Notes under the pieces: generated by a model
Seen by the model: only the letters and a program-made list of their open reading frames with translations
Databases searched by the model: none
Told to the model about the DNA's origin: nothing
Program-made: the position numbers and the translations under genes
In this document: positions 1-7,527 of the stretch, piece by piece
Position numbering within the stretch: the first letter of the stretch is position 1
How the letters are laid out: each line of letters starts with the position of its first letter
From: Ruminococcus sp.
Lineage (GTDB): Bacteria > Bacillota > Clostridia > Lachnospirales > Lachnospiraceae
Reading direction: 5' to 3'
DNA: 64,000 nucleotides
Assembly: GCA_013911065.1 (NCBI GenBank)
Contig: JACERV010000015.1
Location: forward strand, 1-64,000

Positions 1-136
1 ATCTTTCTAATAAAATTTTGTATTCATCTGAAATACGGTGTATTCAGATGGCTTATTAAAGTTACTCTTTTTTTATATCAAAAAATTTGTATAAAACCTC
101 TTGACTATTTATAGTTTGTCACCTCCTCTTAATAAA

Positions 137-260
137 GAGTCTGGCTTGCCAGACTCACGTGCCGAAGCGCGGTCGCTTTAGCGGCCATTTTCTTTATGCG
201 CGCAGTGCGCATCCCCAGGATGGTTTTTATGTAATAGGAAAAGCACTTTCCTATTACATA
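137..260 (-). repeat. Multi-hairpin dispersed repeat, copy A
   Basis: First of four copies of a structured element in this window. Read on the minus strand it has a hairpin with stem TATGTAATAGGAAA (228-260), a GC-rich linker containing ATGCGCACTGCG, a small hairpin around CGCTAAAGCG, and a last hairpin GAGTCTGGC/GCCAGACTC (137-156). Copies B, C and D share the first stem and linker, while the last stem differs in sequence but still pairs. It lies directly downstream of the terminator of the AraC-ending operon. No convincing ORF is present in positions 1-342. Confidence 0.7.
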
Positions 261-264
261 AAAA

Positions 265-287
265 AAGATGTTTCCACGAAACATCTT
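265..287 (-). terminator. Terminator of the ECF-AraC operon
   Basis: A 9-bp stem (AAGATGTTT / AAACATCTT on the plus strand) with a 5-base loop. In the minus direction it is followed by a run of T, about 55 bases after the AraC stop codon. It abuts repeat copy A. Confidence 0.75.
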
Positions 288-342
288 AATTATACAATGT
301 GCAATTTTTCCTGTCCGCTCTGAAAATCTCCAAGCGCTCCAT

Positions 343-1323
343 TCAGACATTGGATTTTCTGTATTGTGAGGGACTCATTCCAATTATGGATTGAAAAGCT
401 GCAGCAAATTTGCTTGCATTTTCATAACCTACTTTTCCTGCAACTTCCATAATAGAATTTCCCGAATCTTTCAGCATCAGCGCCGCTGCATTCATACGGT
501 ATGCCTTCATATATGCATAGATTGTGGTCCCATATACACCCTTAAAACAAAGCTTCATGGAGGTGAGGGGAAAAGCAAAACGTTCAGACAGCTCCTCCAA
601 TGTATACCACTGCTCCAAATCGGCAGTAAGCAAAGCTACAATATCTTTCACCTTTTCTACCTGCGACTTATAAAAATACGGACGTTCCTCATTGTCTTTT
701 GGTACCTCGGTTGCTTCTAAAAACAAGAGCAGTTCCAGCACTTTGATTTTAAAATACTGCATCCGCACCTGGTCCGCAAGATCATACAATTCTGAAAAGA
801 TATGTTCTATCTGTTTCCCGGCACGTATAATAAATGCTTTATTCTCCGGGCAGAACTTTTCTTTTAGCTTTCTCAAGTCCACGGAAAATCCATCCATAAC
901 ATGAAGAAGAGATTTTTCCGCCTCCTCAATACAGAACCCTATGGTAATGCCATGATAATGCCTGAGAGGAAAGCGGTAATCCTGACAATGATTGACTCTG
1001 GAATTAATCTGCATATCCCCTGCCTTAATATAAATGTACTTATTTTGCTCCATCTGCCACTCAATCCTGCCCTCCCAGCAATGATCAATACAGAACATTT
1101 CTTCTTTTGGCTGAAACCCCGAAAGACAATGCTCCATATGAAAATCGTTATATAAAATATATACACCGGGAAACACATCATAAACGGTCATCATGCCTTC
1201 TCCGCCTACATCCTTTAGCTGAAACACAGCACAGTCTTTATTTTCACATACCTTGTATACATTGCTTCCCATATCCTTTGCTTCTAGAATCACAGAATGC
1301 CTCCCTCTCATAGGGGATTCCAA
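343..1323 (-). CDS. AraC-family transcriptional regulator
   Basis: The last about 100 residues form an AraC/XylS double helix-turn-helix, ending in the typical family pattern (VAGKVGYENASKFAAAFQ, then GMSPSQYRKS). The roughly 220-residue N-terminal part is probably the effector or dimerisation domain and is not recognised. It is the last gene of the ECF operon, immediately after the ATPase gene, so it probably regulates that operon or the exporters across the gap at 9.8 kb. The longest frame begins at a TTG (1344) overlapping the ATPase stop; TTG at 1323 has GGGAG five bases upstream and is preferred, while ATG at 1311 has no good ribosome site. Family certain, ligand unknown. Confidence 0.85.
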   Translation of the reverse strand: MESPMRGRHSVILEAKDMGSNVYKVCENKDCAVFQLKDVGGEGMMTVYDVFPGVYILYNDFHMEHCLSGFQPKEEMFCIDHCWEGRIEWQMEQNKYIYIKAGDMQINSRVNHCQDYRFPLRHYHGITIGFCIEEAEKSLLHVMDGFSVDLRKLKEKFCPENKAFIIRAGKQIEHIFSELYDLADQVRMQYFKIKVLELLLFLEATEVPKDNEERPYFYKSQVEKVKDIVALLTADLEQWYTLEELSERFAFPLTSMKLCFKGVYGTTIYAYMKAYRMNAAALMLKDSGNSIMEVAGKVGYENASKFAAAFQSIIGMSPSQYRKSNV

Positions 1324-1334
1324 AGGAACTCCCT

Positions 1335-2795
1335 TCACAAACAAAAAAAATCCATCATTCTCTTCTTCCCGGCTTCATTCAGAAGATAACTGCCCTCTGC
1401 CCGCCCCTTTTTGATATGAAGTATATGGGTGCAGCAGGACAGAATTAATTCCGGGTCATGAGTCACGATAAATACAGTCTTTCCCTGCTGCCTTAATTGG
1501 CGGATACACTCTGCCACTTTCTCCATATGCCGCAAATCCAAACCACTTGTAGGCTCATCAAACACAATAATATCCCGCCCGGAGGCCAGCGCCTGGGCAA
1601 CAGCAACCCGCTGTTTCTGCCCTCCTGACAATGCCATCGGATGATGATCCTTAAAAGCAAGAAGCTCCAGACTATCCAGAATCTTTTCAGCGTTCTCCCG
1701 ATCTTCTTTCTTCATGGACAGCAAAACTTCATCCAGTACACTTTCCGTAAAAAGCTGATGATTTACATCCTGCATGACCATATAACAGGAATCAAGACGT
1801 TTTCTTGCTTTTAATGTGCTTTCATTATATTTCAGTATACTTTTGTCTTTTTTGAGCAGCCCGCACAGGCTTCTCACAAAGGTTGTTTTCCCTGCTCCAT
1901 TATGTCCGATTATAGCGATGATACCAGCTTCCGGCAACTCAACCCGGGGAATGTCTATCAGTTTTTTCGCTTTTGAATAAGAAAATTCCAGGTTTTCAAC
2001 TGTTAATACCTTCTGCTCCGGCACAGGGCATACTTTCTTTTTGCCCAGCTTTGCCAGCGCGGAGATACGGAGCCCCCTCTCCCGAAAGAAAGAGGAAGGT
2101 TTTTCATAAAATTGTACACCTGTATATTCCTCACGTATTTCTCCGTTTTTCATATACAATACCCTGTCGGCAAGACCCTGCATAAAATACAGGCGGTGTT
2201 CCGCAATCAATATTGTTTTGCCCTGGATTTTCCATTTAGAAATAATACTTTTAAGATCATTTATCCCCAAAATATCCAGATTGGAGGTGGGTTCGTCCAG
2301 TACTATAATATCAGGCCCCAATGTTCCTACCGAACCGCAGGCAATTTTTTGCTTTTCGCCCCCGGAAAGTTCAAAAATACTTCTGCCAAGCAGCGGGTTC
2401 AATGATAACGCTTCTGCCGTCCGGTCTATGCGGCTCAAAACTTCCTCCTCGTTCATGCCAAGATTTTCACAGCCAAAAGCAAGCTCGCTGGTGGTATCCA
2501 CGTTAAAAAACTGTGAACGGGGATTCTGAAAAACAGACCCCACCGTTTTTGCCAGATCATACAGCGGTGTATCCGATATCCTTTTACCGCATATCATCAC
2601 TTCCCCTGTGAGTGTTCCTTCGTAAAAATGGGGAATCAGCCCGTTTATCAACCTTGTCAGCGTGGTTTTTCCACATCCAGATTCGCCGCACAGCAGCACT
2701 GTTTCACCTCTTTTGATATGTAAATTGATTTGTTTTAACCCGGACGCTTCACTTGCACCGGTATAGAAAAACTGAATGTCCTTTAAGTTTATCAT
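1335..2795 (-). CDS. ECF transporter double ATPase (two fused EcfA-like domains)
   Basis: A 486-residue protein with two complete ABC ATPase domains in tandem. Domain 1 has Walker A GESGCGKTT (about residues 37-45), signature LSGGEKQK and Walker B IIVLDEP; domain 2 has GHNGAGKTT, LSGGQKQR and IIVFDEP. Tandem ATPases of this kind (YkoD-like) replace the separate EcfA/EcfA' pair in group I and II ECF importers. It lies 12 bases after the EcfT gene and next to the S component, so the three make one importer complex at the cytoplasmic membrane. The substrate cannot be read from the sequence. Confidence 0.9.
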   Translation of the reverse strand: MINLKDIQFFYTGASEASGLKQINLHIKRGETVLLCGESGCGKTTLTRLINGLIPHFYEGTLTGEVMICGKRISDTPLYDLAKTVGSVFQNPRSQFFNVDTTSELAFGCENLGMNEEEVLSRIDRTAEALSLNPLLGRSIFELSGGEKQKIACGSVGTLGPDIIVLDEPTSNLDILGINDLKSIISKWKIQGKTILIAEHRLYFMQGLADRVLYMKNGEIREEYTGVQFYEKPSSFFRERGLRISALAKLGKKKVCPVPEQKVLTVENLEFSYSKAKKLIDIPRVELPEAGIIAIIGHNGAGKTTFVRSLCGLLKKDKSILKYNESTLKARKRLDSCYMVMQDVNHQLFTESVLDEVLLSMKKEDRENAEKILDSLELLAFKDHHPMALSGGQKQRVAVAQALASGRDIIVFDEPTSGLDLRHMEKVAECIRQLRQQGKTVFIVTHDPELILSCCTHILHIKKGRAEGSYLLNEAGKKRMMDFFCL

Positions 2796-2807
2796 ACTTT
2801 TTTATCC

Positions 2808-3545
2808 TCATATTACAGAAAACTTGTCAATGAGCAGAAAAATAATACTTACCACACAAAGCAGCATTGCAGCCAAGTCATATGGCCTGATGCCGATTTT
2901 ACAGATATTCGTGCGGTGGATGGGTGCTCCAAGTCCTCTGGTGAGCGCTGAGGCTGACAATTCTTCTCCAATTTTAACACAGGAAACCATTAGTGGAACC
3001 ATACGGTATTCCAACATTTTGCCTGGCTTCCCGCCCCCGAACCGGATTCCCCTCATCCTCATGGCGTCGCCGATTGCCCCATACTCCTCGCCGACTGTAG
3101 GAAAGAAACGGAACATGACAGACAGCGGTATGGACAGTTTCTGCGGCAGATGCATCCGCTCCATAGCTGCCATAAATTCACTGACAGTTGTGGTGTTCAC
3201 CAGATAACTGCCCATAGCGATTCCAGGCATGAAACGTGCAAACATACCGCAGCAGGCAACAATCATAAAATTCATAAATCCTGTTGTAACAGGAACTAGA
3301 AACAATTCTCCGGCAAAAGCACATAAATATGCAGCAGCATAAATTGCTGCTGATTTCCATTTCCCTGAAATACAAAATAAAAGCAGCGGAACCAGCACCA
3401 GTGCCGGCCTTATTATATTCATAATGCCTCCACTGCCTCCTCCGATTAATACGGAAGCAATGGTTACTGCCAAAAGCATTTTTGTACGGGGATCAAGCAC
3501 AGTCTTGCTGCTTTTGGATGTGCTTTTCATAAGTTCCCTCGCCAT
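2808..3545 (-). CDS. ecfT: Energy-coupling factor transporter transmembrane protein EcfT
   Basis: A 245-residue CbiQ/EcfT-family membrane protein with several hydrophobic segments in the N-terminal two thirds. In the cytoplasmic C-terminal part there are two x-R-G motifs (MRMRGIRFGGG and SALTRGLGAP) at the positions where EcfT coupling helices contact the ATPases. The start codon overlaps the stop of the S-component gene by one base (TAATG), which indicates translational coupling. It transmits ATPase motion to the S component. Confidence 0.88.
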   Translation of the reverse strand: MARELMKSTSKSSKTVLDPRTKMLLAVTIASVLIGGGSGGIMNIIRPALVLVPLLLFCISGKWKSAAIYAAAYLCAFAGELFLVPVTTGFMNFMIVACCGMFARFMPGIAMGSYLVNTTTVSEFMAAMERMHLPQKLSIPLSVMFRFFPTVGEEYGAIGDAMRMRGIRFGGGKPGKMLEYRMVPLMVSCVKIGEELSASALTRGLGAPIHRTNICKIGIRPYDLAAMLLCVVSIIFLLIDKFSVI

Positions 3546-4126
3546 TATACAATTCCTGCCCTTTCAAAATGTTTTTTCAAAAGTGCTCTCCCTAATATTG
3601 CACCGAGCAGCCCGGAAATAAAGCAGGCTGCAAGCAGTGGAATAAGGCTCCAGTCTGGTATGTATCTCATAAGAGTTTCAGCGTATTCCCGGCCATAGCC
3701 TGAAATCAACATATCAAAATAATTATCCCGGGTTACTACAATCGGAATGAAGTTGCCTATTACCCAAATGGAAAACACACCATATCCCAGAATACTCTTT
3801 TTGGCACTGGCATACCCGCCCGATTTAAAGATAAAGTCCGCTAAAATCCCGGACACCGGAGCTATTACGATTACCCATACCCCCATTCCCATCAATCCGA
3901 TAAGAATACCAATCAATATTGACATAATGGTTACCATTCCAAACTTCTTCACCTTTGTTAGAAAAAGCATAAATGGAATACCTCCGACCAGAGGAACCAG
4001 CACAGATAAAAGGGGAATAAAAATAGGAATATAGCCAAGCATGGCAACACCCATGCAGACCACAAACATAATTGCTGTAAAGATTCCAACATTAATTAAA
4101 TCTTTTGCCTGTATCCTTTGTTTCAT
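3545..4126 (-). CDS. MptD/Trep_Strep-family ECF substrate-binding (S) component
   Basis: A 193-residue very hydrophobic protein with about five or six membrane segments, beginning with a short polar N-terminus (MKQRIQAKDLINVGIFTA). It resembles the Trep_Strep (MptD) family of putative ECF S components; the substrate of that family is not firmly known. First gene of the operon S-EcfT-ATPase-AraC, with AGGAGG nine bases before ATG. A GTTAG-N6-CTAAC palindrome lies just upstream and recurs before the exporter genes at 9.79 kb, suggesting joint control. Confidence 0.8.
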   Translation of the reverse strand: MKQRIQAKDLINVGIFTAIMFVVCMGVAMLGYIPIFIPLLSVLVPLVGGIPFMLFLTKVKKFGMVTIMSILIGILIGLMGMGVWVIVIAPVSGILADFIFKSGGYASAKKSILGYGVFSIWVIGNFIPIVVTRDNYFDMLISGYGREYAETLMRYIPDWSLIPLLAACFISGLLGAILGRALLKKHFERAGIV

Positions 4127-4145
4127 GATGAATACCTCCTGATTC

Positions 4146-4163
4146 AGTTAGTTTATGCTAACT
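4146..4163. promoter_or_regulatory. Operator-like palindrome upstream of the ECF operon
   Basis: AGTTAG-TTTATG-CTAACT is a perfect 6+6 inverted repeat 20 bases before the S-component start. Its core GTTAGTTTATGCTAAC matches 14 of 16 bases of the palindrome at 9745-9760. Binding protein unknown; the AraC protein, the TetR protein or a metal-dependent repressor are candidates. Confidence 0.5.
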
Positions 4164-4177
4164 AATATACTTAATTT

Positions 4178-4203
4178 AAAGGCTTTGCACACACAAAGCC
4201 TTT
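4178..4203 (-). terminator. Probable terminator of the flavodiiron operon
   Basis: Hairpin with 10-bp stem AAAGGCTTTG / CAAAGCCTTT and 6-base loop, located between the flavodiiron stop (4309) and the ECF operon. The T tract after the stem on the minus strand is short, so termination strength is uncertain. Confidence 0.5.
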
Positions 4204-4308
4204 ATGAAAAAAGTATATCATCATGCCTGCACTTCATCTGCCCCAAAAAGCCGCAAGTAATCCAAAAGGACATTTTCCCTTATCTTTAATGTCTATCCTG
4301 GCTCAAAC

Positions 4309-5508
4309 TTACTTTTCCTGCTGCCTGCAAAGTGCCTTTGCTATCTCCGCTGCGTTATTAAAGTCTTCTTCCTCCGGGTTCCAGTGGCATTTTGCTTCTT
4401 CCTCAACCACTGAAAATCCTGCACCTTCCAGTCTTTCACGGAGTACCTTTGTTCCTTCTCCGCTCCAGCCATAGCAGCCAAATACCGCAGCTTTCTTCTC
4501 TTTAAATTTCAATTCCTTTAGAAAGTCAAGCCATCCGCCCATAGAAGAAATAATACTGCCGCCTACAGTCGGTGCGCCTACTGCGATTGCTTTTGAATTA
4601 AAAACTTCAGTCATAATGTCATTTTTATCTGTTTTGGAAATGTTAAATATCTTCACTCTTGTATTAGGTGAAATCTGAGCTATTTCCGAACCAATTTTAT
4701 GAGCAAGCTGTTTTGTTCCATCCCACATCGTATCATAAATAACTGTAATCTGGTCCTCCTGGTAGCTCTGTGACCATTCATAATATTTTTCTACAATCTG
4801 CATTGGGTTCTCTCTCCAGATGGAGCCATGGCTTGTAGCAATGATATCGATCGGCAGATTCAGAGCCTGAATTTCTTCAATCTTCTTTTTTACAAGCATA
4901 GAAAACGGATTTAAAATATTTGCATAGTATTTCTTTGCTTCCTCCCATAAAAGACACTGGTCCGCTTTATCGTTAAACAATTCCTCCACTGCATAATGCT
5001 GTCCAAAAGCATCGTTTGAAAACAATATATTATCCCCGGTCATATAAGTCGCCATACTGTCCGGCCAATGAAGCATTTTCATTTCAACAAAAACCAGCTT
5101 CTTTCCATTTCCAATATCTACAGAATCACCTGTCTTCACAACCTGATAATTCCATTCTGGATGATGGTACTGCCCGGTCAGTGACTTCACACCGCTAGCA
5201 GTGCAGTAAATGGGAGTTCCCGGTATCTTTTCCATCAGGGCAGGAAGAGAACCGCTGTGGTCAACTTCCCCGTGATTTGCAACAATAAAATCAATTTCCT
5301 TTAAGTCAATCTCTTTTTCCAGATTATCAATAAACTGGGTGGAATGGGGTTTCCATACCGTATCAATTAAAACAGTCTTTTCTTCCTTAATTAAATACGC
5401 ATTTTGACTTGAGCCATGATGAATTGAGTATTCATCTCCATGAAAAGACTCCAGCTCCCAGTCCATAAACCCCAACCAATATACATTGTTTTTTACAAGC
5501 TTCTTCAT
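4309..5508 (-). CDS. FprA-family flavodiiron protein (A-type flavoprotein)
   Basis: A 399-residue two-domain enzyme. The N-terminal metallo-beta-lactamase-like domain carries the diiron ligand motif H79-x-E81-x-D83-H84 and a later conserved HGSIWR; the C-terminal flavodoxin domain (from about residue 255, ITVIYDTMWDGT) binds FMN. Such proteins reduce O2 to water or NO to N2O in the cytoplasm of anaerobes. There is no added rubredoxin domain, so an external electron donor is needed. It follows the iron-cluster repair gene by about 20 bases behind an FNR-type promoter, which points to NO or oxygen stress defence. Confidence 0.93.
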   Translation of the reverse strand: MKKLVKNNVYWLGFMDWELESFHGDEYSIHHGSSQNAYLIKEEKTVLIDTVWKPHSTQFIDNLEKEIDLKEIDFIVANHGEVDHSGSLPALMEKIPGTPIYCTASGVKSLTGQYHHPEWNYQVVKTGDSVDIGNGKKLVFVEMKMLHWPDSMATYMTGDNILFSNDAFGQHYAVEELFNDKADQCLLWEEAKKYYANILNPFSMLVKKKIEEIQALNLPIDIIATSHGSIWRENPMQIVEKYYEWSQSYQEDQITVIYDTMWDGTKQLAHKIGSEIAQISPNTRVKIFNISKTDKNDIMTEVFNSKAIAVGAPTVGGSIISSMGGWLDFLKELKFKEKKAAVFGCYGWSGEGTKVLRERLEGAGFSVVEEEAKCHWNPEEEDFNNAAEIAKALCRQQEK

Positions 5509-5525
5509 GATGGTATATTTCCTTT

Positions 5526-6206
5526 CTATTTTTGAAATAACAGTGAGTTTTCAATGAATATATGGATATAAACGTCCTTTACTAACTCATGAAGCTTTTG
5601 GAAGGTCAAATGATATGTGGCACATCCATCCTTTGGTACCGTAAAATCATTGGTGCAGGCCTCTATCTGCTTTATAAGGTTTCCTGCTGCTTCATGTTCG
5701 TCCTCAAGTTCCTTCACATATTCATCATTGCTTCCGGTTTCTTTTTGCCTCATATACGGAAAAATAAGTTTTTCCTCTTTCGCAAAATGCTCTTGAAGCT
5801 CTTTCCGCAGATCAGAGAAAAGTCCGTGCAATGGAACCAGTTGCTCTTGATGATGCACATAATGGGCAAGCAATACTTTATTTAGCAATTCATCAACTTC
5901 TGCGAGAAGCACCCTTTCTTTTGTATGATGAGTCACAATAATGTAATCAATCAACTCGGGTACACTCATTTCCATCAATTTGTCAACTTCAAGTATCTGA
6001 CCCTTTTCAGGTGATGCCCCTTCCCCGGAGAGCTTTCTATTCAATAGTTCAATAAAACTTTTTGAATCTATTCCAAGCTCCTCTACCGCATCCTCCAAGC
6101 GCTCTTTTCCTCCGCAGCAATAGTCAATGTGGAAATCATTGAATATTTCAATTGCCTTAGGATATGCCTTTACAATATCAGTTATTTTCATATTATTTGT
6201 AATCAT
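5526..6206 (-). CDS. ric: Iron-sulfur cluster repair di-iron protein (RIC/ScdA/YtfE type)
   Basis: A 226-residue protein with an N-terminal DUF542 (ScdA_N) domain containing the vicinal cysteines C30-C31 in DYCCGGKE, followed by a hemerythrin-like domain with spaced histidines (VTHHTKERVLLAEV, HYVHHQEQ, HFAKEEKLIFPY, EDEHEAAG). The family repairs iron-sulfur clusters damaged by NO or oxidants, using a non-haem diiron centre. ATG follows AAGGAGG by about nine bases. It is the first gene of a two-gene unit with the flavodiiron protein. Confidence 0.92.
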   Translation of the reverse strand: MITNNMKITDIVKAYPKAIEIFNDFHIDYCCGGKERLEDAVEELGIDSKSFIELLNRKLSGEGASPEKGQILEVDKLMEMSVPELIDYIIVTHHTKERVLLAEVDELLNKVLLAHYVHHQEQLVPLHGLFSDLRKELQEHFAKEEKLIFPYMRQKETGSNDEYVKELEDEHEAAGNLIKQIEACTNDFTVPKDGCATYHLTFQKLHELVKDVYIHIFIENSLLFQK

Positions 6207-6255
6207 CTTATTTTCCTCCTTATTATCTGCCGCTTTTTGTTTTCTTTGTAAGCCC

Positions 6256-6296
6256 AGTATATCTATAGAAGAAAAATAAAAATGTGATTCAAATCA
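6256..6296 (-). promoter_or_regulatory. FNR-type promoter of ric-flavodiiron operon
   Basis: On the minus strand TGAT-TTGA-ATCA (6285-6296) matches the FNR box core TGAT-N4-ATCA. A -10 box TATACT (6256-6261) begins 30 bases from the centre of that palindrome, exactly the spacing of a class II activator site centred at -41.5. A Crp/Fnr-family gene with clustered N-terminal cysteines lies next to this operon. Confidence 0.65.
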
Positions 6297-6336
6297 TTAT
6301 TTAAAAATAATTTTAAAATATTTAACGGGTTCTGCT

Positions 6337-7026
6337 TTAATCCCCGTTTTCAAAAACATCCCGCAGCATATCTGTATTCAAAATATGCACCTTCTTGTTT
6401 CCTTCCAGCTTAATGGCACCTTCTGATTGAAGTTCGCCAAGCTTTCTGCTGATAGTCTCTCTCCGGACATTAATATAGGCCGCCATATCCTCCCTTGTTA
6501 ACTCTATGATTTTCCCTTTTATCCGGCTGCTCCGAAATAAAATAAAACCTGCCACTCTTGCCTTTGCATCATTGATAGATAATAGCTGGACCAGCTCATT
6601 TGTCAGGGATAGCTTTTTGCCGACAACATTTAATATCTTAATGCCAACCTCGGGCCTTTTCAGAATTAAGTTCTGAATATCACTGTGGGAAATCAGACAT
6701 ACGCCCGATTCTCCCAGCGACACAGCATTCGCTTCAAAACTCTTTCCTCCAAAGATATTCTGCTCTCCATATACATCCCCTTCCATAAGTATATCCAGAA
6801 CATATTCTTTTCCTTCAAGAGAATAGCGGTTTATTTTAATCTTCCCATAACGGATAATTATAATTTTGTCTGCCGCATCCGTTTCACTAAAGACGATATC
6901 ACCTTTTTTATAATCCAGATGCTGAGCCTTTACAACCAGTTCTTTTTGTTCTTCCTGAGTAAGAGATTCAAAGAGTGTAATTTTAGAGGTACATAGTTGA
7001 TTGCAGTTATCACATGTATATTTCAT
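6337..7026 (-). CDS. Crp/Fnr-family transcriptional regulator with N-terminal cysteine cluster
   Basis: A 229-residue regulator: N-terminal cysteines C5, C8 and C12 (CDNCNQLC), a cyclic-nucleotide-binding-like beta barrel (about 20-140), a dimer helix, and a C-terminal winged HTH with recognition helix VRRETISRKLGELQ. The cysteine spacing suggests an iron-sulfur or thiol-based sensor as in Fnr, but the fourth ligand cannot be assigned. It sits between amt-glnK and the ric-flavodiiron operon, whose promoter carries an FNR-type box. Likely role: anaerobic or nitrosative stress control. Confidence 0.88.
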   Translation of the reverse strand: MKYTCDNCNQLCTSKITLFESLTQEEQKELVVKAQHLDYKKGDIVFSETDAADKIIIIRYGKIKINRYSLEGKEYVLDILMEGDVYGEQNIFGGKSFEANAVSLGESGVCLISHSDIQNLILKRPEVGIKILNVVGKKLSLTNELVQLLSINDAKARVAGFILFRSSRIKGKIIELTREDMAAYINVRRETISRKLGELQSEGAIKLEGNKKVHILNTDMLRDVFENGD

Positions 7027-7108
7027 AACTCTCTCCTATCGGCACTGCAGTATTGACATTCTCTCCGGCTGCACTGTTTTTCATATCATATCAAATATTT
7101 CCAAAAAA

Positions 7109-7133
7109 AGAAAGTTCATAAAGAGGAATTTCT
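7109..7133 (-). terminator. Probable amt-glnK terminator
   Basis: Imperfect stem AGAAAgTTC / GAATTTCT followed in the minus direction by seven T residues, a few bases after the glnK stop codon. Confidence 0.6.
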
Positions 7134-7136
7134 GCT

Positions 7137-7481
7137 CTAATAGATTGCTTCATTCCCGCGCTGTCCCGTCCGTACACGAACCGCATCTTTTAAATCATAC
7201 ACAAATATTTTCCCATCTCCCGGATTCCCTGTGTAGGCAATTTGACAGATTACATCCACTACTTTATCTACCCATTGCTCAGTGGATACTACAATTTCAA
7301 ATTTAATTTTAGGAAGCATATTGATATCTACCTTTGTTCCCCTTACAATGCTGGAATAGCCCTTTTGGATGCCGCACCCCATTACCTGTGAGACTGTTAT
7401 TCCATGTACATTTATTTTATTTAATGCATCTTTCAAATCTTCATACACTTCTTCATTTACGATTGCATCTATTTTAACCAT
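7137..7481 (-). CDS. glnK: P-II family nitrogen regulatory protein (GlnK-like)
   Basis: A 114-residue PII protein with the C-terminal signature GNPGDGKIFVYDL and the RTGQRG segment that contributes to nucleotide binding. The T-loop reads QKGYSSIVRGTKVDINMLPK; in the usual RGAEY element the uridylylated tyrosine is replaced by valine (RGTKV). It is therefore unlikely to be uridylylated at that site and probably works by ATP/ADP and 2-oxoglutarate binding. Encoded 46 bases after the ammonium transporter gene, the usual amt-glnK pairing in which PII plugs the channel. Confidence 0.92.
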   Translation of the reverse strand: MVKIDAIVNEEVYEDLKDALNKINVHGITVSQVMGCGIQKGYSSIVRGTKVDINMLPKIKFEIVVSTEQWVDKVVDVICQIAYTGNPGDGKIFVYDLKDAVRVRTGQRGNEAIY

Positions 7482-7527
7482 AATTCAAACCCCTTTCTTC
7501 TTTCATTTATATGTATCGCTATTCCAC

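Noticed and set aside
129-350. 73-residue minus-strand ORF near the left edge
   Set aside because: It lies across the hairpins of repeat copy A and the AraC terminator and has no ribosome site.
4146-4163. Canonical Fur or DtxR box
   Set aside because: The GTTAG/CTAAC arms recall DtxR-type sites, but spacing and flanks do not match the 19-bp consensus, so the binding protein is left open.
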